From: an uncultured Eubacteriales bacterium
Lineage (GTDB): Bacteria; Bacillota; Clostridia; Oscillospirales; CAG-272
DNA: 28,013 bases
Direction: 5' to 3'
Assembly: GCA_934489945.1 (NCBI GenBank)
Contig: CAKSSY010000019.1
Location: 1-28,013, forward strand
The notes beneath the pieces are model-generated. The model saw only the letters and a list, made by a program, of their open reading frames with translations, did not search any database and was not told the origin of the DNA. Each line of letters starts with the position of its first letter. Position 1 is the first letter of the stretch. Shown piece after piece: positions 1 to 8,038 of this stretch. The position numbers and the translations under genes were made by a program.

Positions 1-1
1 A

Positions 2-448
2 GCTACCGCTGCTAAGGATGCCGGTGCAGATTATGTAGGCGAACTTGATCTTGTTGAAAAGATCATGAAGGAAAACTGGTTCGACTTTGATGTCGTTATC
101 GCAAGTCCGGACATGATGGGTGTTGTCGGTCGTCTCGGTAAGGTTCTTGGTCCGAAAGGACTTATGCCGAACCCGAAGGCAGGAACGGTTACCACCGATG
201 TTGCCCGTGCCGTCAAAGAAGCCAAAGCAGGTAAGATTGAGTACCGTTTGGACAAGACCAATATCATTCACTGCCCTATCGGTAAGGCTTCCTTCGGTGA
301 AGGAAAACTCACAGAGAACTTCGACGCTCTGATGGGTGCTATTCTCAAAGCAAAGCCCGCCGCATCCAAAGGTCAGTACATCAAGAGTTGCGTAATCGCA
401 TCTACGATGGGACCCGGCATTAAGATCAACGCTGCAAAGCTGAGTTGA
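2..448 (+). CDS. rplA: 50S ribosomal protein L1, C-terminal part (5' end outside window)
   Basis: Large-subunit ribosomal protein L1, which binds 23S rRNA at the L1 stalk and in many bacteria represses its own operon. The reading frame is open from base 2 to the TGA at 446-448 and gives about 148 residues, roughly the last two thirds of the usual ~230. The family signature LGPKGLMPNPKAGTV is present, as is the conserved C-terminal stretch ending in ASTMGPGIKINAAKLS. The N-terminus lies upstream of the window. In most Firmicutes rplA is followed by rplJ and rplL. Here it is followed by a strong terminator and a convergent gene, so the operon ends with rplA or rplJ/rplL lie elsewhere. Identity is certain; only the start is missing. 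Confidence 0.97.
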   Translation, partial: ATAAKDAGADYVGELDLVEKIMKENWFDFDVVIASPDMMGVVGRLGKVLGPKGLMPNPKAGTVTTDVARAVKEAKAGKIEYRLDKTNIIHCPIGKASFGEGKLTENFDALMGAILKAKPAASKGQYIKSCVIASTMGPGIKINAAKLS

Positions 449-455
449 GCAAACA

Positions 456-492
456 ACGCAATCTCCATGTATGATACATTTGTCGATTGCGT
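456..492 (+). other. Stem-loop in rplA 3' trailer
   Basis: An 8-bp perfect stem (ACGCAATC at 456-463 with GATTGCGT at 485-492) encloses a second small palindrome, ATGTAT-G-ATACAT, at 467-479. It begins 8 nt after the rplA stop and lies just before the terminator at 501. It has no T tract of its own, so it is more likely an RNA-stabilising or processing structure than a terminator. Its function is not known. Confidence 0.45.
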
Positions 493-500
493 ATAACAGA

Positions 501-537
501 AAACGGCACAGCATGAATTGCTGTGCCGTTTTGTTTT
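501..537 (+). terminator. Rho-independent terminator after rplA (works on both strands)
   Basis: A 13-bp perfect stem (501-513 with 519-531) and a 5-nt loop are followed by TTTTGTTTTT. The minus strand also shows a T-rich tail after the same stem, so it can end transcription arriving from either side. Confidence 0.92.
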
Positions 538-751
538 TATCATCAAAAAATCAGAGCAATAACAGCCTCCATCCATAAACAAACCGACGCATTCCCCGTT
601 TTTTATAAAAAACGGAGAATGAAGAGTCTCTCTACAACTTCACAAAATGTGAATCCGTTTCATCAACACTTCTCTTTTCTTCGCGATTTTACACCCATTT
701 ATCAAAAGAATCACACGTTTCCGCCAAAACTTCTTCACGACATCTTTTAAC
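538..751. other. Gene-free gap with a 30-bp near-perfect palindrome at 591-620
   Basis: No convincing coding sequence is present in the roughly 300 bp between rplA and the lipoprotein gene. The one structured element is at 591-620: CCGTTTTTTA/TAAAAAACGG (596-615) is a perfect 20-bp palindrome, and it extends to 30 bp with a single mismatched pair. It has alternating T and A runs and can act as a terminator for the minus-strand lipoprotein gene that ends at 752. The rest is AT-rich with short open frames that lack ribosome binding sites. Confidence 0.5.
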
Positions 752-1225
752 CTAACCGGAACGAGCCGCACGTTTCAACGCAGAGATAATTCCGTCGGCG
801 TTCTTCCCTGCCGCCCAAAAAACATATCTTCCGCAAACCGTAATTCCCGTTTTAGTATCCGGAGCATACCGCTCCAAAATTCCGGAACGGTACAGGCACA
901 TTTCCACGATCTCCCCCGTTCCCGCCGACGAATAACACCGAAACACTGCCGCTTCACAAACATCCTGTTTTGCTGTCATATAAATGGCACAAGACTCCAC
1001 CTGTTTCATGTTTTCTCCGCACTCACCAAATAATGTTTTCAAAAGATGTTCCGAAAGATATCCTTCACTATCGCTCCCCACGTGAGAATCGTAAATCACG
1101 CCCGCCGGCAAGGCACATCCGGCAACAGCATCGCTGACAACCTCTATCGGCATCTTTTTTCCGCTTCCGCAGGAACACAGTGACATCAATACGACAATAA
1201 CCAACATGATTTTCCATATTTTCAT
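752..1225 (-). CDS. Small secreted lipoprotein of unknown function
   Basis: This encodes 157 residues when read from the ATG at 1225, which I chose because GGAG lies 8 nt upstream and because the protein then begins with a textbook lipoprotein signal: positive residues, a hydrophobic run and the lipobox LCSC with the lipidated cysteine at residue 19. A longer frame upstream (to 1381) would run back through two hairpins and is not believable. The mature part is about 138 residues with two cysteine-containing patches (SCAIYM and EAAVFRCYSS) and a C-terminal motif CGRYVFWAAG. This arrangement loosely resembles DUF4358-type lipoproteins of Clostridia, but I cannot confirm membership. It should be anchored on the outer face of the membrane. 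No clear promoter was found; readthrough past the two upstream hairpins is possible. Confidence 0.75.
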   Translation of the reverse strand: MKIWKIMLVIVVLMSLCSCGSGKKMPIEVVSDAVAGCALPAGVIYDSHVGSDSEGYLSEHLLKTLFGECGENMKQVESCAIYMTAKQDVCEAAVFRCYSSAGTGEIVEMCLYRSGILERYAPDTKTGITVCGRYVFWAAGKNADGIISALKRAARSG

Positions 1226-1269
1226 AGATTTCTCCGTTTCACAAAAGCTACTCCCGTTCATCTTATGCC

Positions 1270-1317
1270 ACCAAAAAAACAAATAGCCCGAAATCGAAAA
1301 AACAATCCGATTTCGGG
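1270..1317 (-). terminator. Terminator of the agarase-like gene (distal)
   Basis: A 10-bp perfect stem (CCCGAAATCG at 1287-1296 with CGATTTCGGG at 1308-1317) is followed on the minus strand by CTATTTGTTTTTTTGG. It is the second hairpin behind the glycoside hydrolase gene ending at 1378. Confidence 0.8.
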
Positions 1318-1327
1318 TGCAAAGTTC

Positions 1328-1373
1328 AAAAAACAAGCAGGAACTTTCCTCAAAAAGCCCTGCTTGTTTTTTT
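1328..1373. terminator. Bidirectional terminator (proximal) after the agarase-like gene
   Basis: CAAGCAGG (1334-1341) pairs with CCTGCTTG (1359-1366). The stem is extended by A-run/T-run pairing on both sides, which gives a U tract on either strand. It lies directly behind the stop of the minus-strand gene and makes a double terminator with the hairpin at 1287-1317. Confidence 0.8.
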
Positions 1374-1377
1374 ACAC

Positions 1378-4326
1378 TCAATTGGCGTGCAAATTATCAA
1401 AATAATGAATCAATGAAATCAAATTGTCGCCAATCAGTTTGATTGCGTCACAAACCTGAAGCGAAGCCGAAGGATCGTCTCCTCTTGTATAGAAGTTAAA
1501 GTTATCGTCTACAAGTCCTTTGTTGGAACCTAGTCCCGATGTGTCCGTCTCGCCCTTATAAGTCATGGTAATCTTTCCCTGCGTAGTTTTCTTCACGCCA
1601 TTTTCGTAATAAGAAATCTGAATGCCGGAGACCGGACTCCCCATCGCCACTTCTGTTTCCGCAGAGAGCTGAACCAGTTCTGTCGTGGCACCGTCTTTAC
1701 AATCGGGAAGAATAAAACTTCTGATCTTGCGTCCGGCTCCCTTTTCCCAAACTCTGAGATTCGTAAAAGTCTTTCCGTCATCGGTTTTAACGGTAAACAG
1801 CGATTGGTCATTGTCCTGGAAACGGAACCACAGCCAACCGGCACAGTATTTGGATTCCAAAAGCAAGAGGGTATAGTTCTGATAGTAAACCGCACGGTCA
1901 CTCTGTGTCTTGACAAGCCATCCTGCATTTTGTTGGTTAGCAAGAAGTTGACCGTTCGCATCATAAGATTCCTGCGCTTTGGAATAAAATTCGGTGACAA
2001 TGAAAGGTCTTCCCGAATAACGATAGATAGCGGCAATCTTATCACTTGCCGGTTCAAGACCGTCATACATATTGATTGTCAACACCTCGCAATAGCGTCC
2101 CGCGGCACGAAGATAACCTTCACTGTTTCTGTTTCCGCCATTGGCACGGGTACCGATATACATATGGTTGCCGTCATATTTCTCTATTTGAGCGGAAATC
2201 GTTTTGAACAGTCTTCCAAACACAAATGCCTTGAATTCTTCACGAAGGGTATCGTTCACATCTCCCGCTTTATCGGGAATCAAATTGCCGGTTCTTGCTG
2301 ACAGCCACGTCCATGCAGTCGCATAAGAGAAGGCATTGACGGGAACCGAACAATCCAAATTCAGGTACTGATCCAAAAGCGTGTTTTGGTCGGGCAGTTC
2401 GTTATCCGAAGTATACCCCAAAATTTTCTTATTGTTTTTGTAACTTTCCAGAGTTCCCTTATTCTTTGTCTCGGTAAAACTAAGGAAATCCGGATCAAAA
2501 ACATTCATGGTATTTCCATACAGGAAAGTGGAAGAACCGCCCGTGGAGGTGGTCAAGCCAAGCTCTCTCATATATGAGGAAATCCCTTGGACTCCCACAA
2601 TTCCACTGAGATAGTTTTCGGTTGGTGTCGTATATCCGCCGGTAGTCCCCGTCGCCAGATTGATGCCGAAAGAGCGGAGTTGCGTGGTGATCGTGGACCA
2701 ATAAGCCGAGCCAAATCTGTTTTTAGACAGCGTCTGCTGATTGGTCGAGGAACCGGTATTCAGTGTGTTGACCCCGCAGACAAAGTAGGGGTTGCCGATC
2801 GGATCGATGATATAAATACGTCCGCCATGTTCCTCGGTATGATAAAATCCGGTCGCGTTTCCGACAAATCCTGCATTGGTGATACCGCCGTATTCGTCAT
2901 ACTGCGTGACAGCAGAGCCGGTTGCCTGCGTATATCCGCCATTTGCCGTCAGAGAATCCAACGTGCGTGCATAATAGGTCTTGAAAGAGGGAGTGGGAGG
3001 GTTACCGGAACCACATCCCTCAATTTTTACACTGTATGCACCTTGCGGTGTCTGTCCGGCGACACGGGCAGGTCCCGACGTGTTATTCAAATTGAGAACA
3101 TCACTTTGCCCACCGCTGTAGATGTTATCCTTTTCGGTAGCAAGCCATTCTGCAACAAGTTGCTCCGCATATGCCCACGGTTCATATCCAAGATTGTTTT
3201 GCTTATCAAAGTTGAGCTCGTAAGGAAAAATCACATCATCTGCGGAACTCAGGCATGGTGCCTTATTGGAAGAGGACTCCTTGGAATAAAACTGATTGAT
3301 ATTGCTTCCATCCTCATAAATGCCGGAAAGACGAAAGGAAATTGCCGAAGCTCCGCTTTCGATTGCTGTCCTCACCGCACTTGTCACATCCAATTTGCAG
3401 ACGGAATTTCCGTTCAGTGCAATCTCCCCGACCTTGCTTCCGACGGCGGGTTGATTTTGGTTTGTCAACGTTTCCTCCGTCCAATCCGCATCGGTCAGAT
3501 AAACCTCCAGTACATTATACCCGCCGGAACTGAGGGAAAGAACGGAAGAAGGGGTAAGTGTCAGATTCACCGCTCTGTCCGCCGTCAGAAAAGCGTCTTT
3601 GTATGTCTGTGTCAATTCAAACCGAATGTACGCAAAACGCGTATTTCCTCCGTATTTGGAGACAGTTCCGTTGGTCTTGACCCCTAAAGTACTTTCCGCA
3701 CCGTGAATTTCAGTCGTTTCATTATACTTGACATAGGAGTCATCCGAAGCCATCAGATACAGCGAATCCGTTTTGGATTCTTTTGCTATGCTCTGAAATG
3801 TGGGATATCCGTTCTCATCGGTTTCTCCGGTATAGAGCAAATGTGCCGTTTTGCCGTATTTCCGCGAGCCATCCGGCTCCGTAATGTAGGGACGAATCAC
3901 CATTTCGAGATAAGAAGAATCGAAATCCAATCCCGTCACCGTCGCAATGCAGGCATACTGATATCCGAAAGTGTCCATGATATTATAAGAGCATCCTCCT
4001 CCGTAAACCGAAGTGTAAGCTCTGACATCAGTTCCCTGAAGTTCGTTTGCCACAGGATTTCCGTCCTCATCCTTACGGATAAGGATAATACGGTACCCGA
4101 AATTCCGATATAAAAGACTGTTCGTCCCCGCTATCAGCCTCATATTGAATTTTCCGTTTTCGTCGGGCTTCGCCGTCTGAAACGACAGAAAATCCGCGCT
4201 GTTTTCCCGACCGACCGTTGCCATGTCCGCTGCCGCTGTCGATATCACCGTTATGCAGGACACAACAAAAATCACCGCGAGAAACAGCGAAAACCATGAA
4301 ATCAGACGATTGTGTTTTCTTTCCAT
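1378..4326 (-). CDS. Secreted glycoside hydrolase: CBM96-like domain plus agarase-like catalytic domain
   Basis: This is a predicted extracellular polysaccharidase of 982 residues. I start it at the ATG at 4326: AAGGGGG lies about 12 nt upstream, the signal peptide (residues 1 to about 34) begins there, and the promoter at 4394-4422 excludes the longer frame. The layout is signal peptide; an N-terminal region of about 150 residues; a CBM96/DNRLRE-type beta-sandwich from about 186 to 355, with the typical ADxYV-like start and a DADWTEETLT segment; a linker; then a clan GH-A barrel-like catalytic region from about 500 to 870. The catalytic part opens with a DPIGNPYFVCGVNTL motif, as in GH50/GH86-type agarases and relatives. 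The likely acid/base is E643 in SDNELPD and the likely nucleophile is E779 in IVTEFYS. No cell-wall sorting signal is visible. The substrate is unknown; a gut anaerobe could use it on plant, algal or host glycans. It is divergent from a solute-binding protein. Confidence 0.85.
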   Translation of the reverse strand: MERKHNRLISWFSLFLAVIFVVSCITVISTAAADMATVGRENSADFLSFQTAKPDENGKFNMRLIAGTNSLLYRNFGYRIILIRKDEDGNPVANELQGTDVRAYTSVYGGGCSYNIMDTFGYQYACIATVTGLDFDSSYLEMVIRPYITEPDGSRKYGKTAHLLYTGETDENGYPTFQSIAKESKTDSLYLMASDDSYVKYNETTEIHGAESTLGVKTNGTVSKYGGNTRFAYIRFELTQTYKDAFLTADRAVNLTLTPSSVLSLSSGGYNVLEVYLTDADWTEETLTNQNQPAVGSKVGEIALNGNSVCKLDVTSAVRTAIESGASAISFRLSGIYEDGSNINQFYSKESSSNKAPCLSSADDVIFPYELNFDKQNNLGYEPWAYAEQLVAEWLATEKDNIYSGGQSDVLNLNNTSGPARVAGQTPQGAYSVKIEGCGSGNPPTPSFKTYYARTLDSLTANGGYTQATGSAVTQYDEYGGITNAGFVGNATGFYHTEEHGGRIYIIDPIGNPYFVCGVNTLNTGSSTNQQTLSKNRFGSAYWSTITTQLRSFGINLATGTTGGYTTPTENYLSGIVGVQGISSYMRELGLTTSTGGSSTFLYGNTMNVFDPDFLSFTETKNKGTLESYKNNKKILGYTSDNELPDQNTLLDQYLNLDCSVPVNAFSYATAWTWLSARTGNLIPDKAGDVNDTLREEFKAFVFGRLFKTISAQIEKYDGNHMYIGTRANGGNRNSEGYLRAAGRYCEVLTINMYDGLEPASDKIAAIYRYSGRPFIVTEFYSKAQESYDANGQLLANQQNAGWLVKTQSDRAVYYQNYTLLLLESKYCAGWLWFRFQDNDQSLFTVKTDDGKTFTNLRVWEKGAGRKIRSFILPDCKDGATTELVQLSAETEVAMGSPVSGIQISYYENGVKKTTQGKITMTYKGETDTSGLGSNKGLVDDNFNFYTRGDDPSASLQVCDAIKLIGDNLISLIHYFDNLHAN

Positions 4327-4348
4327 AAAATTAGATACCCCCTTTGCT

Positions 4349-4376
4349 CTGTCCGAATATCGATTTCGATTCGACA
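4349..4376 (-). promoter_or_regulatory. Inverted repeat in the 5' untranslated region of the agarase-like gene
   Basis: CTGTCCGAAT and ATTCGACAG form an inverted repeat with one bulged base, centred on ATCGATTTCG. It falls about 10-40 nt downstream of the expected transcription start of the minus-strand promoter, so it could be an operator or a leader hairpin. No regulator is known. Confidence 0.35.
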
Positions 4377-4393
4377 GATTCTTTACAAAAATG

Positions 4394-4422
4394 ATTATAT
4401 CACATTTTCCATTGTCTGTCAA
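4394..4422 (-). promoter_or_regulatory. Consensus SigA promoter for the agarase-like gene
   Basis: On the minus strand this reads TTGACA (4422-4417), a 17-bp spacer and TATAAT (4399-4394), with TGA before the -10 box (extended -10). Both boxes match the consensus exactly. Confidence 0.85.
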
Positions 4423-4463
4423 TTGTTTCCAAGATCGCTCTTATGATTTTTCCCGAATTGTGC

Positions 4464-4492
4464 TTGACAGGACGAAAAGAAAATGGTATAAT
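4464..4492 (+). promoter_or_regulatory. Consensus SigA promoter for the solute-binding protein
   Basis: TTGACA (4464-4469), a 17-bp spacer and TATAAT (4487-4492), with TGG before the -10 box. A second copy of TGGTATAAT occurs at 4505-4513 without a -35 partner. Confidence 0.87.
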
Positions 4493-4533
4493 TATCATAT
4501 AAGATGGTATAATTTTTCAGAAAGGAAAAAACA

Positions 4534-6072
4534 ATGAAATCATTTTCAAAAATTCTTTGTCTCGTTCTTGCATGTCTGATGGTAGCGGTTTGCTTCGCTT
4601 CCTGCAACGGCGATAAGGAGACATCTACCGACACCAAAAAGCCTTCCACCGGTTCCGATACTGTGGACGAGACCGGACGTAACGCCATTAAGGACAATGT
4701 TCCCACCGATCTTAACTACGGCGGCAAGCAGGACGTAACCTTCCTTTACCGTAACGACGTCGATCTTTGGAAATATGAGTTGGCTTGCGAGGAATTGTTG
4801 AATGACACTCTCTATGATGCCATCCACTATCGCAATATTGATGTGGAAAATCGCCTTGGTGTCAACATCAAAACGATCGGTCTGGACGGAAGTTACAGTA
4901 TTATATCCACTTGGAATCAGGCTCTCTCTACCTCGGTGCTTACCAACACAGGTGACTATGACGGTGCCGCAATCTACGCATCGCAGTCCTCCGCACTTGC
5001 AAAAGACGGTATCTACTACGACTTTAACATGATCTCCAAGGAATACGGAAACGGTTATGTCAATCTGGAAAAACCTTGGTGGAATCAGACACTTGTCAGC
5101 GAATTGACTACATACGGTTCTCTGTTCTTCCTTGCGGGCGATATGCTCATTTCCGAAACCGCACAGGGCTACTGCCTGTTCTTCAACAAGGATCTGTTCA
5201 ATGAGAAATTCCCCGATGCGGGAATCACTTCTCTTTATCAGACCGTCAAAGACGGAAAATGGACAATCGGACTCTTGACCGATTATGTCTCCCAAGTATG
5301 GGATGACAACAACTCCAACGGTGTCATCGACGACGGTGACGTTATGGGTTGGAGCGCACTCGGAGGCCCCGCAGATGGCGGTATGGACTGCTGGATCTAT
5401 TCACTGGGCTTGAACATCACCGAGATGAACGCATTCGGTGAACCGGAACTTGCTTTGATCAGCAATCCCAATACCATCCCCGCTTACGAAGCCGTGAAAA
5501 AGCTCTACATCGGAACACAGGGTTCCTATGGTTCTTCCGGCTTGACAGCAAAATGTACCGAAACATCTCTGCAAAACGGAAACGAGCTGTTTGGTCGCGT
5601 TTACCTTAACCATGGTGCTTCCATGAGAGAATCTACCGTCAACTACGGCGTGCTTCCCATGCCGAAATATGAAGAAGATCAGGAAGATTACCGTACCATC
5701 TTCTGTAACAACTCCTCCTTCTTGGTTCTCTGCTCCAACCTCACCGATGAAAAGGCAGCAGTTGTCGGTGCTACAATTGAGTTGCTGGCTGCCACCTCTT
5801 ATAAAGATGTAACTCCGACCTACTACTCCACGGTTCTTCAGGGTATTTACTCCAAAGATCAGCCCGATGCCGAAATGTATGATTTGATTCTGAAATCCTT
5901 CGTTGCCGATTTCGGCTTTGCTTACTCCACTAAGAGTATCGCCGGTGTTGGTTCGATCTTCCGCGATGTCTCGGCTTCCGCAGATATTCAGCAAAAGATT
6001 GACTCAAACAAAACCGCTTATGAAAGCGCGCTTGCCGATCTGCTGACGGCTCTCGAAAGCGTTTCCGGCTGA
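4534..6072 (+). CDS. ABC transporter extracellular solute-binding lipoprotein (sugar-type, family 1), orphan
   Basis: A 512-residue substrate-binding lipoprotein with a signal peptide ending in the lipobox FASC, lipidated at C24, followed by a Ser/Thr/Asp-rich linker to about residue 60. The body has the two-lobe pattern of family 1 oligosaccharide-binding proteins, with landmarks such as QGYCLFFNKDLF, an FNxDxF-type element. Residues 258-269 (DNNSNGVIDDGD) form a complete EF-hand-like calcium loop, seen in other Clostridia/Paenibacillus binding proteins. The start follows AGAAAGG. No permease or ATPase gene is adjacent, and a terminator follows at 6120, so it must work with transport components encoded elsewhere or act as a sensor. 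The divergent secreted glycoside hydrolase is the likely supplier of its ligand; this is inference from position. Confidence 0.88.
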   Translation: MKSFSKILCLVLACLMVAVCFASCNGDKETSTDTKKPSTGSDTVDETGRNAIKDNVPTDLNYGGKQDVTFLYRNDVDLWKYELACEELLNDTLYDAIHYRNIDVENRLGVNIKTIGLDGSYSIISTWNQALSTSVLTNTGDYDGAAIYASQSSALAKDGIYYDFNMISKEYGNGYVNLEKPWWNQTLVSELTTYGSLFFLAGDMLISETAQGYCLFFNKDLFNEKFPDAGITSLYQTVKDGKWTIGLLTDYVSQVWDDNNSNGVIDDGDVMGWSALGGPADGGMDCWIYSLGLNITEMNAFGEPELALISNPNTIPAYEAVKKLYIGTQGSYGSSGLTAKCTETSLQNGNELFGRVYLNHGASMRESTVNYGVLPMPKYEEDQEDYRTIFCNNSSFLVLCSNLTDEKAAVVGATIELLAATSYKDVTPTYYSTVLQGIYSKDQPDAEMYDLILKSFVADFGFAYSTKSIAGVGSIFRDVSASADIQQKIDSNKTAYESALADLLTALESVSG

Positions 6073-6119
6073 TTTACGGATCAATCAAAGGAGTTGTCCC
6101 AAAAAACCGCTCTGAAAAT

Positions 6120-6163
6120 AAAAAACAGTCGTTCCCGAAGCTATTCGGGAACGACTGTTTTTT
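6120..6163. terminator. Bidirectional terminator between the binding protein and mnmG
   Basis: A 14-bp perfect GC-containing stem (6125-6138 with 6145-6158) is extended by A and T runs on each side, with a 6-nt loop. It sits between two convergent genes and serves both. Confidence 0.95.
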
Positions 6164-6165
6164 AT

Positions 6166-8034
6166 TCAACTGAGATAAATCAAAAGAACCGAAATGTCGG
6201 CAGGGCTGACCCCACTGATACGCGATGCCTCTGCAATCGTAGCGGGGCGGACCGCGGTCAGCTTTTGCACGGCTTCAAGCCTGAGTCCTTTTACCGCCGC
6301 ATAATCCATGTTTTCCGGCAAATGCTTATTCTCCAGTTTCTGTTGGCGGGCAACCTCCGCAACTTGCCTTTTGATGTAGCCTTCATATTTAACTTCTACT
6401 TCAACAGCATCCCGAACACGCCGGGAAAGTGTCGGACGGGTCGGATCAACAGTAGCAAGAGCATCATATGTGATCTGCGGTCGCCGCAACAAATCGGCAA
6501 GCGACACCCCCGTTGTAACCGGAGGCAATCCGTGTTCCGACAAAAATCCGTCAAGTGCGATCGGGGAAAGATAGGTCTTTTCCAAACGTTTTTCCTCATC
6601 GCGGATTTGCTCCTGCTTCTTTTGGAATGCGGCATACCGTTCCTCACCAATCAACCCCACACGATGTCCGATCGGAGTCAGACGTGCATCGGCATTGTCC
6701 TGCCGCAAAAGCAAACGATATTCCGAACGCGATGTCATCATGCGATAAGGTTCCTTCGTCCCTTTAATCACCAAATCGTCAATCAGTGTACCGATATAAC
6801 TGCCGGAACGCGGCAGGATCATCGGGTCCTCCCCCCGCACCTTGAGTGCCGCATTGATGCCCGCCACAAGTCCTTGTGCCGCCGCTTCCTCGTAACCGGA
6901 AGTTCCGTTGAACTGCCCGGCTCCGAACAATCCTCCGATATTCTTAAATTCCAGTGTGAAAGAAAGTCCGAGCGGATCGGCGCAATCATATTCAATCGCG
7001 TAGGCATAACGCATAATCTCGGCGTGCTCAAACCCCTTCAGCGAGCGGAGCATGGCATGTTGAACATCTGTCGGAAGCGATGTGGAAAACCCCTGAATAT
7101 ACATTTCCTCGGTGTCACGTCCGAGCGGTTCAACAAAAAGTTGATGTCTCTCCTTATCCGCAAACCTCACTAATTTGTCCTCAATTGACGGACAATATCT
7201 CGGTCCTGTACCGTGAATCTGCCCCGAATACATGGCGGAACGTTTGATATTTTCCCGTATAATCCGATGTGTTTCGGAATTGGTATACACAATATGACAC
7301 GGAACCTGATCAAGACGCGCAAAACAGTCCTCATTATGGTCGGCACAATAGGGAGTAATCGTTTCCTCTCCGGGCTGTTCTTCCAATTCTGAAAAGTCAA
7401 TCGTCGAACGGTTTACACGTGCCGGCGTTCCCGTCTTAAAACGCATAAGACGGATGCCTTCCCTCTCCAGTGCGGACGAGAGTCCCTTGGCGGCAAGAAA
7501 TCCATCGGGACCGCTTTCATAGTTTTTATCTCCCACAAAGATGCGACTTTCAAGGTAAGTTCCCGTACAGAAAACTGCACATTCACATCCCCATTCTTCA
7601 CCGAGACGTGTAATCAAAGAACGCAAATGTTTTTTTCCGTCCTCATGAACCTCGGTCGTAAGATCCACGATCTCTGCCTGTACAATCCGAAGATTCGGCT
7701 CGGTTTCCAGCGTGTGCTTCATCAGAGCATGATACCCGGCCCTGTCAGCCTGCACCCGTTTGGAGCGAACCGCCGCGCCTTTTCCGGTATTGAGAGTACG
7801 CGATTGAAGGGTGACGGCATCTGCCGCGCGTCCCATTTCGCCGCCGAGAGCATCAATCTCAAAAACAAGAGTTCCCTTTGCCGTGCCGCCAATCGAAGGA
7901 TTGCATGGCATATTTCCGATGGAATCGAGCGACATTGTGAAAAGCACCGTGTCCACTCCCATTCTGGCAGACGCCAAAGCCGCTTCGATCCCGGCATGTC
8001 CGGCACCGATCACGGCAATTTTGGTTTGAAACAT
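6166..8034 (-). CDS. mnmG: tRNA uridine-5-carboxymethylaminomethyl modification enzyme MnmG
   Basis: An FAD-dependent enzyme that works with MnmE to install the (carboxymethyl)aminomethyl group on U34 of certain tRNAs, which improves decoding accuracy. It is 622 residues long, the normal length. The dinucleotide-binding motif VIGAGHAGIEAA is at the N-terminus, followed by the family block NMPCNPSIGGTAKG. The tail ends in ISRISGVSPADISVLLIYL, typical of the C-terminal helical MnmE/tRNA-binding region. The start at 8034 follows GGGAGA, which lies inside the end of the upstream gene. mnmG usually sits with mnmE/rsmG near the origin. Here it is only 4 bp behind a GH127 gene on the same strand, with no promoter between them. 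Confidence 0.98.
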   Translation of the reverse strand: MFQTKIAVIGAGHAGIEAALASARMGVDTVLFTMSLDSIGNMPCNPSIGGTAKGTLVFEIDALGGEMGRAADAVTLQSRTLNTGKGAAVRSKRVQADRAGYHALMKHTLETEPNLRIVQAEIVDLTTEVHEDGKKHLRSLITRLGEEWGCECAVFCTGTYLESRIFVGDKNYESGPDGFLAAKGLSSALEREGIRLMRFKTGTPARVNRSTIDFSELEEQPGEETITPYCADHNEDCFARLDQVPCHIVYTNSETHRIIRENIKRSAMYSGQIHGTGPRYCPSIEDKLVRFADKERHQLFVEPLGRDTEEMYIQGFSTSLPTDVQHAMLRSLKGFEHAEIMRYAYAIEYDCADPLGLSFTLEFKNIGGLFGAGQFNGTSGYEEAAAQGLVAGINAALKVRGEDPMILPRSGSYIGTLIDDLVIKGTKEPYRMMTSRSEYRLLLRQDNADARLTPIGHRVGLIGEERYAAFQKKQEQIRDEEKRLEKTYLSPIALDGFLSEHGLPPVTTGVSLADLLRRPQITYDALATVDPTRPTLSRRVRDAVEVEVKYEGYIKRQVAEVARQQKLENKHLPENMDYAAVKGLRLEAVQKLTAVRPATIAEASRISGVSPADISVLLIYLS

Positions 8035-8038
8035 GAAT

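Noticed and set aside
2587..3687. 366-codon plus-strand open frame
   Set aside because: It lies wholly antisense to the agarase-like gene, has no ribosome binding site and resembles no protein family; it is a shadow of the codon pattern on the other strand.
4327..4422. N-terminal extension of the agarase-like gene to 4422
   Set aside because: The consensus promoter at 4394-4422 would lie inside the coding region, and the signal peptide starts at 4326 behind a good ribosome binding site.
6094..7173. 359-codon plus-strand open frame
   Set aside because: It runs through the terminator hairpin and then antisense to mnmG, and its sequence is Arg/Cys/His-rich nonsense.
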